Origin: an uncultured Oscillospiraceae bacterium
GTDB taxonomy: Bacteria; Bacillota; Clostridia; Oscillospirales; Oscillospiraceae
Assembly (NCBI GenBank): GCA_910577915.1
Contig: CAJTOM010000002.1
Span: forward strand, 1-64,000
DNA length: 64,000 nt
Direction of reading: 5' to 3'
This document shows positions 49,557-58,427 of this stretch, piece after piece. Both the position numbers and the translations under genes were made by a program. The notes under the pieces were generated by a model that was not told where the DNA came from, did not search any database, and was given only the letters and a program-made list of their open reading frames with translations. Every line of letters starts with the position of its first letter. Position 1 is the stretch's first letter.

Positions 49557-50135
49557 CTACCCCCGCTGCAGCCCGTCCAGGGTCAGTCCGAAGGCCTGGG
49601 CGAAGTGCTCGAGAAACCAGGAGACCTCCTCCAGCCCCATGCCCCGCAGGGCCTCCAGGGTCTCCCCGGCGGCGTCGCCGAACTCGTTGTTGCCGGATTC
49701 GATCTCCTCTAAGCACTTGATGTAGGCGGCCAGCTTGTCGGCGGCCTTGACCAGCCGCCGGACCTCCCCGTCCTCCTCCCGAAGCAGGGGGGCGTAGGCG
49801 GGGCGCAGGGCCTCGGGCAGCAGACTCAGCAGCTTCTCCGCCGCCACGTCCTCCACCTGGTGGTAGGCCTCCCGGATGGCGGGGCTGTAGTACTTGATGG
49901 GGGTGGGCATGTCGCCGGTGAAGATCTCGGTTGCGTCGTGGAACAGGGCCGCCGCGGCGCAGGCGTCGGGGTTGCAGGACCTGTGGAACACGTCCCGGCG
50001 GATGACCCCCAGGGCGTGGGCCAGCACGGCCACCATGTGGCTGTGCTCCTGGATGTTCTCCGGCACGCTGCTGCGCATCAGGGACCAGCGGGTGATGTAT
50101 TTCATTCTGGAGATGTAGGCGAAGAATTTGTACAT
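49557..50135 (-). CDS. YfbR-like 5'-deoxynucleotidase (HD domain)
   Basis: The 192-residue HD-domain phosphohydrolase resembles YfbR, which removes phosphate from deoxynucleoside monophosphates. Metal-binding residues are in NIQEHSHMVAVLAHAL (first His), ALFHDATEIFTGDMPTPIKY (HD pair and the YfbR-specific continuation) and VKAADKLAAYIKCLEE (last Asp). Length and start (FAYISRMKYITRWSLM) fit the family. It stands alone, divergent from the Xre membrane-protein gene, with an intergenic region that contains direct repeats. Confidence 0.9.
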   Translation of the reverse strand: MYKFFAYISRMKYITRWSLMRSSVPENIQEHSHMVAVLAHALGVIRRDVFHRSCNPDACAAAALFHDATEIFTGDMPTPIKYYSPAIREAYHQVEDVAAEKLLSLLPEALRPAYAPLLREEDGEVRRLVKAADKLAAYIKCLEEIESGNNEFGDAAGETLEALRGMGLEEVSWFLEHFAQAFGLTLDGLQRG

Positions 50136-50224
50136 GGCGATTCTCTCTTTCCTGCCGGCGGGCGCGAAGCCCCGCGGATTGCCTTTTGGGCGTTATGGTG
50201 TTATAATAGCCGCAAAACCCCCGA

Positions 50225-50288
50225 TGCAACCGCAAGTTTACATCCATTCTATCCAAACGTAACCGCCGTTCCACCCAAACGCAACCGC
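50225..50288 (+). repeat. Direct repeats in front of the Xre membrane-protein gene
   Basis: CCAAACGTAACCGC (50253-50266) and CCAAACGCAACCGC (50275-50288) start 22 bases apart, two helical turns. A shorter copy, TGCAACCGC, lies at 50225-50233. They precede the gene by about 70 bases and are probably binding sites for its product. Confidence 0.6.
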
Positions 50289-50356
50289 GGCTGTATAGAA
50301 TTGGCAGGCCCGCGCGGCTACAATGGGGCCATCTCAAACAAGGAGGACATGCAACT

Positions 50357-51250
50357 ATGTCATTGGCTGAAAATCTACAGTACCTCCGCGCCAGGGAGGG
50401 CGTCACCCAGGAGCAGCTGGCCGAGCGGCTGGATGTGAGCCGGCAGTCCGTATCGAAGTGGGAGTCCGCCGCCAGCTTCCCGGAGATGGATACGCTGCTG
50501 AAGCTCTGCGACATGTTCCATGTGGACATGGACACCCTGCTGCGGGGCAGCGTGGAGCGATCCCTCAGCGAGGACAGCGCGGGCTATGACCGCTTTATGA
50601 CCCTCTACGCCCGGAAGATCGCCGGGGCGGTGGCCTCCATCGTGGGCGGCACGGCCCTGTGGAGCGCCCTGTACGCCCTGGGCGTACACGAAATGCTGGG
50701 CACGGCGGTGCTCCTGCTCGTCGTGGCGATGGCGGCGGTGGTCCTCATCGCCAGCAGCATGGAGGAGGAGCATTTCCGCAAAAAGAACCCCGTCATCCCC
50801 GACTTCTATACCGAGAAGCAGAAGGAGCAGTTCCACCGCCGGTACATCTGGTACATCGCCGGAGGCGTGGGGGCCATTCTCCTGGGGGTCGTGCTGACGG
50901 TGCTGGTGTTCACGGTGATTCCGGAGCAGGAGCCCTATGAATCCTCGATGGGCGCTCTGTTTCTGATGATCGTGGCCTGTGCGGTGTACTTTCTGATCTA
51001 CGGCGGGATGCTGGAGGACAAATACAACATCGCCAAGTACAACCGTCAGAACAGCCCCACCCCCGAGGACAGGGCGCGCCGCCGCCGCGCCACCAGCGCC
51101 TGTTCCCTCATCATGCTCCTGGCCACCGCCGTCTTCCTGTTTGCCGGACTGGCCTGTGACAGATGGGAGTGGGCCGCCGTCATCTATCCGGTGGGCGCGG
51201 TTCTGTGCGGCGCGTCCTGGGTCGTCCTGGGCCCGAAGCCGGGGGAATGA
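50357..51250 (+). CDS. Xre-family regulator with C-terminal membrane domain
   Basis: The 297-residue protein has an N-terminal helix-turn-helix (residues 5-62: TQEQLAERLDVSRQSVSKWE) joined to a membrane part with hydrophobic segments near 92-112, 117-134, 170-192, 203-222, 249-266 and 270-290. Such DNA-binding membrane proteins are common in Clostridia and are thought to sense envelope conditions; this one has no recognised ligand domain. AAGGAGG precedes the ATG. Direct repeats upstream suggest autoregulation. A lipoprotein and a zinc-ribbon protein follow on the same strand. Confidence 0.87.
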   Translation: MSLAENLQYLRAREGVTQEQLAERLDVSRQSVSKWESAASFPEMDTLLKLCDMFHVDMDTLLRGSVERSLSEDSAGYDRFMTLYARKIAGAVASIVGGTALWSALYALGVHEMLGTAVLLLVVAMAAVVLIASSMEEEHFRKKNPVIPDFYTEKQKEQFHRRYIWYIAGGVGAILLGVVLTVLVFTVIPEQEPYESSMGALFLMIVACAVYFLIYGGMLEDKYNIAKYNRQNSPTPEDRARRRRATSACSLIMLLATAVFLFAGLACDRWEWAAVIYPVGAVLCGASWVVLGPKPGE

Positions 51251-51328
51251 GATGCCCGCCCTGGGGAACCATTTTCCGCGCTGCTTCGTCTATACAGGCG
51301 GAATCAATCAAAAAGGAGGCTGTACCGG

Positions 51329-51874
51329 ATGAAACGAACGCGGATCTTGTTTCTGGTGCTGCTGCTGGCGCTGGCCCTCTCCGCCTGCGGGGCTTCCTCC
51401 GGGGGCGGGGAGCCGGAGGAAGGCGGAACGCCCGCAGAGAAAAACCTGGACGATGCAGATGACGCCGCTCCCGACATCCCGGTTCCCGCTGCGTCCGGGC
51501 CGGAGGAAGCGGACCACGTCCATGTCCTGTCCCAGGGGGACAACGTCCTGGACCACGACCCGGCGGGGTACTGCGGCAATACCGTGACTACCGTGTCGCG
51601 GGAGCCCCGGCTGGATGGAGAGGCCTGGAAGATCTCCTTCTGGGGCGATGATTCCGTGGCCCTGACGGATCTGCTGCTGTATCTGGACTACAGCGGGGAC
51701 GTCTGCAGGTGCATGCCGGAGTACCGTGTGGATACGGAGTTTGGCACGGGCTACGGGATCAATCTCACCGAGGGCTACGCCCGCTGCGGCGGTGGACAGG
51801 CGTCCCTGACAGCAGAGCAGGCAGAACAGATTCAGGCCATTCTGGACCGGCAGACGGCGCAGGGCGCAAATTGA
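51329..51874 (+). CDS. Small lipoprotein of unknown function
   Basis: The 181-residue protein has a lipoprotein signal (ILFLVLLLALALSAC, Cys near residue 20) and a Gly/Glu/Asp-rich linker. A compact domain of about 115 residues follows, with YCGNTVTTV, SFWGDDSVALTDLLLYLDY and an ending of GGGQASLTAEQAEQI. The middle resembles small secreted domains of unknown function common in gut Clostridia. AAAAGGAGG precedes the ATG. It lies 78 bases behind the Xre membrane regulator, perhaps in the same transcript. Confidence 0.6.
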   Translation: MKRTRILFLVLLLALALSACGASSGGGEPEEGGTPAEKNLDDADDAAPDIPVPAASGPEEADHVHVLSQGDNVLDHDPAGYCGNTVTTVSREPRLDGEAWKISFWGDDSVALTDLLLYLDYSGDVCRCMPEYRVDTEFGTGYGINLTEGYARCGGGQASLTAEQAEQIQAILDRQTAQGAN

Positions 51875-51948
51875 CTTTCCCCTGACGGCGTGGTACAATG
51901 GCCCCATCAAAACAGCCGCCTGCGGGGCGGGGAACGGAGGAATGACAT

Positions 51949-52578
51949 ATGGCGGATGCAAAGGTGTTCCAGCTGAAGGGCGATCTCACCCTGCTGGACG
52001 TGGCCCGCGCCCTGGAGAATTTCCTGCGGGAGCAGAAGGGCCTGGAGACGGAGGGCGTGGCCCAGTCCGAGACCAGCTATTTCATCCAGGCCCGGCAGAC
52101 CGAGGGCTGGAAGGCCTTCGTAGGCATGGACCGGGCCATCCAGGTGCGCCTGAGCGTGTACAAGGACATGCTGACCGTGGATCTGGGGGCGGGCCGCTGG
52201 GTGGATAAGCTGGGGGCGGCCACGGTGGGGTACATCATCTTCGCCCCCCTGCTGATCACGGCGGTCATCGGGGCCATCGGCCAGCAGAAGCTGCCCCAGG
52301 AGATTTTCGACTTCGTGCAGCGCCTTGTGTTCATGGGCAAATCCATGGACATCCGTGATTTCGCCCCAGTGGAGCGCAGTTTCGCGGACGCGGGCCCTGC
52401 CCCGGTGGACGCGGAGTTCTGCTGCGTCTACTGCAAGACCCTCCTGCCGGAGGGGGCGAAGTTCTGCCCCGGCTGCGGGAAGAGGGTGGACGGCCCCGCT
52501 GTCTGCCCGGTGTGCGGCGCGGCCCCGGCGGTGGAGGGCGCGAAATTCTGCGCCGAGTGCGGCGCGCCCCTGGGCTGA
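51949..52578 (+). CDS. Membrane-associated protein with double zinc ribbon
   Basis: The 209-residue protein has an N-terminal domain of about 85 residues with DVARALENFLREQKGLE and VRLSVYKDMLTVDLGAGRW, a hydrophobic segment (about 90-110, TVGYIIFAPLLITAVIGAIG) and a C-terminal double zinc ribbon with CVYC...CPGCG and CPVCG...CAECG. The ribbon type is that of Firmicute zinc_ribbon_2 proteins, usually of unknown function. GGAGGAATG-like spacing supports the ATG at 51949. It is followed after 10 bases by a methyltransferase gene. Confidence 0.7.
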   Translation: MADAKVFQLKGDLTLLDVARALENFLREQKGLETEGVAQSETSYFIQARQTEGWKAFVGMDRAIQVRLSVYKDMLTVDLGAGRWVDKLGAATVGYIIFAPLLITAVIGAIGQQKLPQEIFDFVQRLVFMGKSMDIRDFAPVERSFADAGPAPVDAEFCCVYCKTLLPEGAKFCPGCGKRVDGPAVCPVCGAAPAVEGAKFCAECGAPLG

Positions 52579-52588
52579 GGGGCGTGTT

Positions 52589-53191
52589 ATGCTGGGGACT
52601 GCGGCATATTACGACAAAACCGCCGCCCAGTGGGCGGACCGGGGCTACGCCCAGGACGGGGCGCTCCCCTGCCTAGGGGCGTTCCTGTCCCTGCTGCCGC
52701 CGGGAGGCCGGGTGCTGGATTTGTGCTGCGGCGCGGGCTATGAGAGCCAGCGGGTCCGCCGCCTGGGATTTGAGGCGGCGGGCCTGGACATCAGCGCCGC
52801 CAGCCTGGCCATCGCCCGGGAGCGAAACCCGGACATTCCCTTCTACCAGGGGGACCTGTTGGAGGACTACACCCGCCTCGGGCCGGTGGACGGCATCCTG
52901 GTGATCGCCGGGCTGGTCCACGTGGAGACCCCGGACCTCCCCCTGGCCTTTCAGCGGATGGACGAGGTGCTGCGCCCCGGCGGCTATGTGCTGGCCACCG
53001 TCCGGGAGGGCGCCGGCAGGATGGAGGACCGCAGCATCGTCGAGATCGACGGCCAGACATATGACCGCCATTTTATCGCCCATACCCTGGAGGAGCTGAC
53101 AGAGGCCGCCGGGCCCCGGTTCTCCTGCCTGGGGGAGCTGCCCTCCGACATGGCGGTATGGCACAGCTATTTATTTCAGAAGCCCTGCTGA
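52589..53191 (+). CDS. SAM-dependent methyltransferase (class I)
   Basis: The 200-residue enzyme has the Rossmann-type motifs: VLDLCCGAGYES (SAM-binding motif I, near residue 36), the acidic end of strand 2 (AGLDISAASLAIAR), and the later GILVIAGLVHVETPDL and VLRPGGYVLATVREG. The substrate is unknown; the fold suits small molecules. GAGGGG lies 8 bases before the ATG at 52589. It begins 10 bases behind the zinc-ribbon gene, so the two are probably cotranscribed. Confidence 0.88.
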   Translation: MLGTAAYYDKTAAQWADRGYAQDGALPCLGAFLSLLPPGGRVLDLCCGAGYESQRVRRLGFEAAGLDISAASLAIARERNPDIPFYQGDLLEDYTRLGPVDGILVIAGLVHVETPDLPLAFQRMDEVLRPGGYVLATVREGAGRMEDRSIVEIDGQTYDRHFIAHTLEELTEAAGPRFSCLGELPSDMAVWHSYLFQKPC

Positions 53192-53192
53192 G

Positions 53193-53222
53193 AGCCGCCC
53201 CGCAGCGCCGCTGCGGGGCGGC
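53193..53222. terminator. Terminator between methyltransferase and asparaginase genes
   Basis: AGCCGCCCCGCAG and CTGCGGGGCGGCT pair perfectly around a 4-base loop, between convergent genes; T-runs are short. Confidence 0.78.
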
Positions 53223-53228
53223 TTCTCC

Positions 53229-54230
53229 CTATTTCCCCGTCAGAATGTCCCAGGCCACCGGGGTGTAGAACAGGTCCTCCACCCACTTCCGGTCGGTGGT
53301 CTGGCCCAGAATCCACATGAGCTTGGCGCACACCGCCTCGGTGGTCATGTCGTAGGCCTCCAGGATGGGCAGGTTCCGCTTGATGGAGCTGCCCACGTGG
53401 TAGACGCTCAGATCGCTGCCCTCGTTCTCCACCTGGGTGGTCATCACCACGGTCTTGCCCGCGTCCAGCCCCGCCTTCACCGTGTCGTAGTAGTCCCCCG
53501 CCTTGTAGGTGGGCAGCCCCCCCACGCCGAAGCTCTCGATGATCAGCGCGTCGTTGTGCTCCAGCAGATAGGCCGCCGCGCCGCAGTCCGCGCCGGGGAT
53601 CAGCTTCATGAGCGCCACCCTGGGGTTGACCTTGTCGTAGAACTGGGGCACCGCCCGGGCCTCGGGGCGGATGTAGCGGATGATCCGCCCGTCCCGCACC
53701 ATGCCCAGCAGGGGGTAGTTGATGCTGGAGAAGGCCTCGAAGCTCTTCGAGCGGGTCTTCCGGGCACGGGTGCCCAGGATGATCTTGCCGTTGAAGACCA
53801 GCATCACCCCCGCCATGTCCGAGGACGCCACCGTCAGCGCGTCCCGCAGGTTCTGCTTGCTGTCGGTGGTTTCAAAGCCGATGGGCTTCTGCGCGCCGGT
53901 GAGCACGATGGGCTTGGGGCAGCCCTGGACCAGGTAGCTCAGCCCGGCGGCGGTGTAGGCCATGGTATCGGTGCCGTGGCTGATGACGAAGCCGTCGTAC
54001 TCCCGGTAGTGCTCCCGGACGGCCCCGGCGATCCGGGCCCAGTGCTTGGGCTGGATGTTGGTGCTGTCCAGGCTGAAGAGCTGGAGGCAGGCCACCTGGC
54101 AGATGCCGGAGATGTCCGGGATATACCGCAGCAGCTGCTCGCTGGTCAGCTCCGGGGTCAGCCCGCTCTCCCCCATCTCCGAGGCGATGGTGCCCCCGGT
54201 GCCGATGAGCAGGATTTTCTTCTGTTCCAT
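53229..54230 (-). CDS. ansA: L-asparaginase, type I
   Basis: The 333-residue cytosolic enzyme hydrolyses asparagine to aspartate and ammonia. Catalytic threonines lie in IGTGGTIAS (near residue 12) and SHGTDTMAYTA (near 86), with the partner Lys in LTGAQKPIG. Length and the absence of a signal peptide indicate the cytosolic type I form. It lies 19 bases behind malQ in the same direction, so the two are likely one transcript, although their pathways are unrelated. Confidence 0.94.
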   Translation of the reverse strand: MEQKKILLIGTGGTIASEMGESGLTPELTSEQLLRYIPDISGICQVACLQLFSLDSTNIQPKHWARIAGAVREHYREYDGFVISHGTDTMAYTAAGLSYLVQGCPKPIVLTGAQKPIGFETTDSKQNLRDALTVASSDMAGVMLVFNGKIILGTRARKTRSKSFEAFSSINYPLLGMVRDGRIIRYIRPEARAVPQFYDKVNPRVALMKLIPGADCGAAAYLLEHNDALIIESFGVGGLPTYKAGDYYDTVKAGLDAGKTVVMTTQVENEGSDLSVYHVGSSIKRNLPILEAYDMTTEAVCAKLMWILGQTTDRKWVEDLFYTPVAWDILTGK

Positions 54231-54249
54231 ACGTGTTTCCTCTTATTGC

Positions 54250-55749
54250 TTATACGCCGGGATCCGGCTTTTTGAGCCGCCCGTACATGCCCGTATACTG
54301 CCGCAGCTTCTTGGCCAGGGCGGGGGTGGCCTCGCCGGGGAGGAGGCGCCACTGCCAGTTGCCCCCCAGGGTGCCGGGAGTGTTCATCCGGGCCTCCGCC
54401 CCCAGGCCCAGGCAGTCCTGCATCTGCGCCACGAAGGTGTCCGCCACCGAGGCCATGCCGCCCCGGATCATGCCCCAGTGGAAGCCCTCGGCCTCGCTGA
54501 GCCCCAGGTACTTCCGGGCGAAGGTCAGATCCGCCCTGGCGGTCTGGTCCCGCCACTGGACCACCGTCTCGTTGTCGTGGGTGCCCACATAGCAGACGCA
54601 GTGGCGGTCGTAGAGGTGGGGCAGGTAGTTGCTGGGCTCTCTGGCGTCGAAGGCGAACTCCAGCACCTTCATGCCCGGCAGGCCGGAGTCGGCCAGCAGC
54701 TGGTGGACCTCCGGGGTGAGGTAGCCCAGATCCTCCGCGATGATCTCCAGGTGGGGGAAGCGCTCCGTCAGCGTCCCCACCAGGTCCATGCCGGGTCCCT
54801 TGCGCCAGCGGCCCACCTTGGCGGTCTTCTCCCCGTAGGGCACCGCCCAGTAGCTCTCCAGCCCCCGGAAGTGGTCGATGCGGATGACGTCGAAGAGCCG
54901 CCCGGCCCCCTCCAGCCGGCGGATCCACCAGGCGAAGCCGTCCCGGGCCATCCGGTCGTAGTCGTAGAGGGGGTTGCCCCACAGCTGGCCGTCGGCGGTG
55001 AAGTAGTCCGGCGGCACGCCGGAGACCTCGGTGGGCACGTTGCCCTCCCCCAGCTGGAAGTACTCCGGCTCCGCCCACACGTCGGCGGAGTCCATGGCCA
55101 CGTAGATGGGCAGGTCCCCAATGATCTGCAGCCCCTGGCTGTGGATATAGTCCCGCAGGGCGTTCCACTGCCGGAAGAAGAGGAACTGCAGGTAGGTGTA
55201 AAAGTCCACATCCTCCCGCAGCTCCCTGCTGTAGCGCGCCACGGCGGCGGGCCGGCGCAGGCGGATGTCCTCGTCGGGCCACTCCAGCCAGCTGCGCATG
55301 CCGAAGTGGGCCTTCACCGCCATGTAGAGGGCGTAGTTGTCCAGCCACCGGTTCTCCCGGCGAAAGGCCTCCACCGCCTTGCGGTCCTGTGGGTATCCGG
55401 CCTGGAAGGCCTGGCGCAGCAGGGGGAAGCGGGCCTCGTAAATCTTGGCGTAGTCCACATACCGGGGGTTGGACCCCCAGTCGGCGGCCTCCAGGGCCCC
55501 CCGGTCCAGCAGGCCGTCCTCCGCCAGCAGCTCCAGGTCGATGAAGTAGGGGTTCCCGGCGAAGGTGGAGAAGCTCTGGTAGGGGCTGTCCCCGTAGCTG
55601 GTGGGTCCCAGGGGCAGCAGCTGCCAGTATGTCTGGCCGGCCTCCCGCAGGAAGCCGGCGAAGTCGTAGGCCGCCCGGCCCATAGTGCCGATGCCGTAGG
55701 GGGAGGGGAGGGAGGAGATGTGCAGAAGGATGCCGCTGAGGCGGTCCAT
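54250..55749 (-). CDS. malQ: 4-alpha-glucanotransferase (amylomaltase)
   Basis: The 499-residue GH77 enzyme transfers maltodextrin segments between chains. Catalytic regions are VIRIDHFRGLESYWAVP (nucleophile Asp), IIAEDLGYLTPEV (acid/base Glu) and VGTHDNETVVQW (third Asp). The N-terminal LSGILLHISSLPSPYGIGT is also characteristic. Length is normal. It is upstream of ansA and follows a terminator that closes the degV gene. With glgX at 14.2 kb it would process glycogen or starch-derived oligosaccharides. Confidence 0.96.
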   Translation of the reverse strand: MDRLSGILLHISSLPSPYGIGTMGRAAYDFAGFLREAGQTYWQLLPLGPTSYGDSPYQSFSTFAGNPYFIDLELLAEDGLLDRGALEAADWGSNPRYVDYAKIYEARFPLLRQAFQAGYPQDRKAVEAFRRENRWLDNYALYMAVKAHFGMRSWLEWPDEDIRLRRPAAVARYSRELREDVDFYTYLQFLFFRQWNALRDYIHSQGLQIIGDLPIYVAMDSADVWAEPEYFQLGEGNVPTEVSGVPPDYFTADGQLWGNPLYDYDRMARDGFAWWIRRLEGAGRLFDVIRIDHFRGLESYWAVPYGEKTAKVGRWRKGPGMDLVGTLTERFPHLEIIAEDLGYLTPEVHQLLADSGLPGMKVLEFAFDAREPSNYLPHLYDRHCVCYVGTHDNETVVQWRDQTARADLTFARKYLGLSEAEGFHWGMIRGGMASVADTFVAQMQDCLGLGAEARMNTPGTLGGNWQWRLLPGEATPALAKKLRQYTGMYGRLKKPDPGV

Positions 55750-55854
55750 AGTCCATCACTCTTTCTGTTCCTATATTGGGGCCGTGCCCCGGCTCCCTAT
55801 TTTACCATCTGCGGGAGCGGGTGTAAAGGGAGATTTTTGCGGATGAGGGCGGGA

Positions 55855-55883
55855 AAAGGGGCGCGGCCTTGGCCGCGCCCCCT
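55855..55883 (-). terminator. Terminator of the degV gene
   Basis: GGGGCGCGGCC and GGCCGCGCCCC pair around TT, followed on the minus strand by CCTTTTCCC. Confidence 0.8.
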
Positions 55884-55911
55884 TGAGTCTTTCTTTAAAT
55901 TGTGGACCGGA

Positions 55912-56745
55912 TCAGTACGCCACCACGATGCCGCCGTCGTCGGCGTACACCGTGGCGATGCCGCCGGCGGGGGCGATGAGGATCTCCCCGAACTGGCAGC
56001 GCTGGCGCACCAGTTCCCGGACGTGCTCCGCCCGCTCCGGGCAGTTGCAGTGGGTGATGATCAGCCGGCGGCCGGCGTGGTCGGGGTCGGCGGCCATGCG
56101 GGAGACCATCCTGGCCAGGGTCTGGCGCACGGAGAGCCCCTGGCCCAGCCGCTCGATCTCCCCGCCCCGGGTGGCGCCGCACAGCAGCTTGACCCGCAGC
56201 GCCCCGGTGACCAGGGCCTGGACCTTGGTCAGCCGCCCGTTCTTGCGCAGGTTATCCAGATTCTCCAGCACAAACAGCGTCTGCATCCGGCTGATATAGG
56301 CCTCTGCCTGCTCCACCACCTGGGCGAAGGGGAGGCCGGCCCCCGCCAGATCCCGGACCAGCAGGGCGATCTGCGCCTGGCCGGAGACGGCGGAGCGGGA
56401 GTTGAACACGTGCACATTGGCCCGGCCGCCCTCCTCCCGGTAGATGGCGAGGGCCTGGGCGGCGGCGTTGTAGGAGCCCGAGAGAGCGGCGGAGAGCGTG
56501 ACGATGTAGTTGTCGCCGTCCTCAATCAACCGCTCCAGATAGGTGGAGGGGGAGGGACAGGCAGTCTTCGGCGCGTCGGGCCAGGCCCGCATCTTCTGCA
56601 GAAGCTCCTTCTGCCGGAAGCTCTCGTCGTCCACCACCGTCTCCGCTCCCACCTGGATGGACAGGGGGACCTTGGTGATATGGGGGTCCTGGAGGACCTC
56701 TGGGGGCAGGTCCGTGCAGCTGTCGCAAATCAGTCGATACGTCAT
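55912..56745 (-). CDS. DegV-family fatty-acid-binding protein (first copy)
   Basis: The 277-residue protein belongs to the DegV family; in Gram-positives these proteins (FakB) present bound fatty acids to the kinase FakA. Typical steps are ICDSCTDLPPEVL at the start, TACPSPSTYLERL and IVTLSAALSGSYNAA (ligand-headgroup loops), then VLENLDNLRKNGRLTKVQAL. AGGTGG lies 8 bases before the ATG at 56745, so this start is preferred to a GTG four codons upstream. A second copy lies at 58.4 kb. Confidence 0.92.
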   Translation of the reverse strand: MTYRLICDSCTDLPPEVLQDPHITKVPLSIQVGAETVVDDESFRQKELLQKMRAWPDAPKTACPSPSTYLERLIEDGDNYIVTLSAALSGSYNAAAQALAIYREEGGRANVHVFNSRSAVSGQAQIALLVRDLAGAGLPFAQVVEQAEAYISRMQTLFVLENLDNLRKNGRLTKVQALVTGALRVKLLCGATRGGEIERLGQGLSVRQTLARMVSRMAADPDHAGRRLIITHCNCPERAEHVRELVRQRCQFGEILIAPAGGIATVYADDGGIVVAY

Positions 56746-56944
56746 CTCAGAAACCACCTAAAGTAATATGATAAATTAGATTATATCGTGTTTCGAAAAA
56801 AAGTCAAGGGCCCCGGAGATTTTTCCGGCGGTTTCTCCCCGCCCCGCCCGCCGGGGCCTGTTGGAGCCGGCTCCCGGTGTGGACTCCACCCTCCGCGGGG
56901 CGGATGCCGCGCTGCTTTTTGGCGAAGGTTTTGGGAAAACCCTC

Positions 56945-56973
56945 TTGCTATCCGGCGGCAAAAGGAGTATAGT
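56945..56973 (+). promoter_or_regulatory. Promoter of the MATE-degV unit
   Basis: TTGCTA (56945-56950), a 17-base spacer and TATAGT (56968-56973), 51 bases before the TTG start of the MATE gene. The rest of the 279-base gap on the degV side shows nothing further. Confidence 0.75.
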
Positions 56974-57024
56974 ATGTGATACTGCCCAAAAGGGACGGAA
57001 ACTGTGACAGGGGAGTGTGATGGA

Positions 57025-58404
57025 TTGAACATACGCAAGACCCATGGCGCGCAGACGTCGATGATCGAGGGGCCCATCTGGAAGGGGCTGCTCTCCTTTG
57101 CCCTGCCGATTTTTCTGGGCAACCTGTTCCAGCAGCTCTACAACACCGCCGACACCCTGATCGTGGGCAACTTCATCGGCAAGGAGGCCCTGGCGGCGGT
57201 GAGCTCCTCGGGGAACCTGATCTTCATGCTGGTGGGCTTCCTCAGCGGCATGGCCATGGGGGCGGGGGTGCTGATCTCCAAGTACTTCGGCGCCAAGGAC
57301 CACCAGCGGCTGACCACGGCGGTCCACACGGCCCTGGCCTTCGGCCTGGCGGCGGGGCTGCTGATGACGGTGGTGGGGGTGCTGCTCACTCCCCACATCC
57401 TGGGCTGGATGGGCACGCCGGAGAACGTGCTGCCCCAGTCCGTCGCCTATTTCCGCACCTATTTCTACGGCGGCGTGGCCATGTTCCTCTACAACATCTG
57501 CACCGGCATCCTCCAGGCGGTGGGGGACAGCCGCCACCCGCTGTACTACCTCATTCTCTCCTCCCTCATCAACGTCTCCCTGGACCTGCTGTTCGTGGGA
57601 GGGCTGCGCATGGGGGTGGCCTCGGCGGCGGCGGCCACGGTGATCTCCCAGGGGGTGTCGGCCCTGCTGTGCCTGCGCCGCCTGGTGCGCACGGAGGAGG
57701 TCTACCGGGTGGATCTGCGCCGCGTGCGCATCGACTGGCCCATGCTGAAGCTCATTGTTCGTTTCGGCCTGCCCTCCGGGGTGCAGAACTCCCTGATCGG
57801 CTTCGCCAACGTCATGGTCCAGACCAACATCAACGCCTTTGGGGACAGCGCCATGGCCGGCTGCGGGTCCTATTCCAAGATCGAGGGCTTCGCCTTTCTG
57901 CCGGTGACCTGCTTCTCCATGGGTCTGGCCACCTTCGTCAGCCAGAACCTGGGGGCCCGGCAGCATGACCGGGTGAAGCAGGGGGCCCGCTTCGGCGTGC
58001 TGTGCTCCGTGGTCACGGCGGAGGTCATCGGGGTGGCCATCTGGCTGGGCGCGCCCTTCTTCATCGCCCTGTTCAACAGCGACCCGGAGGTGGTGGCCTT
58101 CGGCGTGCGCCAGGCCAGGGTGGAGTCCCTCTTCTACTGCCTGCTGGCTTTGAACCACTGTATAGCCGGCGTGCTCCGGGGGGCGGGGAAGGCCACGGTG
58201 CCCATGGTCATTATGATGGTGTGCTGGTGCGTCATCCGTGTGGTCTACATCACGGCGGCAGTGGGGATCTGGAGGAACATTTTGGTGATATTCACTGCCT
58301 ATCCCCTCACCTGGTCTCTGAGTGCGGTGGCGTTTCTTATCTACTACTTCAAAGCGGACTGGCTCCACACCTTTGACCGTCTGGACGCCCGTCAGCAGGG
58401 ATAG
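57025..58404 (+). CDS. MATE-family multidrug/cation exporter
   Basis: The 459-residue membrane protein has twelve hydrophobic helices in two related halves and the MATE sequences FALPIFLGNLFQQLYNTAD (first helix), GMAMGAGVLISKYFGAKD and the repeated counterpart GLATFVSQNLGARQHDR. It exports drugs or cations against a sodium or proton gradient. A TTG at 57025 with GGGGAG 9 bases upstream is the best start; a GTG seven codons earlier lacks a ribosome site. It is followed after 23 bases by the second degV-like gene on the same strand. Confidence 0.93.
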   Translation: MNIRKTHGAQTSMIEGPIWKGLLSFALPIFLGNLFQQLYNTADTLIVGNFIGKEALAAVSSSGNLIFMLVGFLSGMAMGAGVLISKYFGAKDHQRLTTAVHTALAFGLAAGLLMTVVGVLLTPHILGWMGTPENVLPQSVAYFRTYFYGGVAMFLYNICTGILQAVGDSRHPLYYLILSSLINVSLDLLFVGGLRMGVASAAAATVISQGVSALLCLRRLVRTEEVYRVDLRRVRIDWPMLKLIVRFGLPSGVQNSLIGFANVMVQTNINAFGDSAMAGCGSYSKIEGFAFLPVTCFSMGLATFVSQNLGARQHDRVKQGARFGVLCSVVTAEVIGVAIWLGAPFFIALFNSDPEVVAFGVRQARVESLFYCLLALNHCIAGVLRGAGKATVPMVIMMVCWCVIRVVYITAAVGIWRNILVIFTAYPLTWSLSAVAFLIYYFKADWLHTFDRLDARQQG

Positions 58405-58427
58405 CGTCTTCTGGAGAAAGGGGTTCT

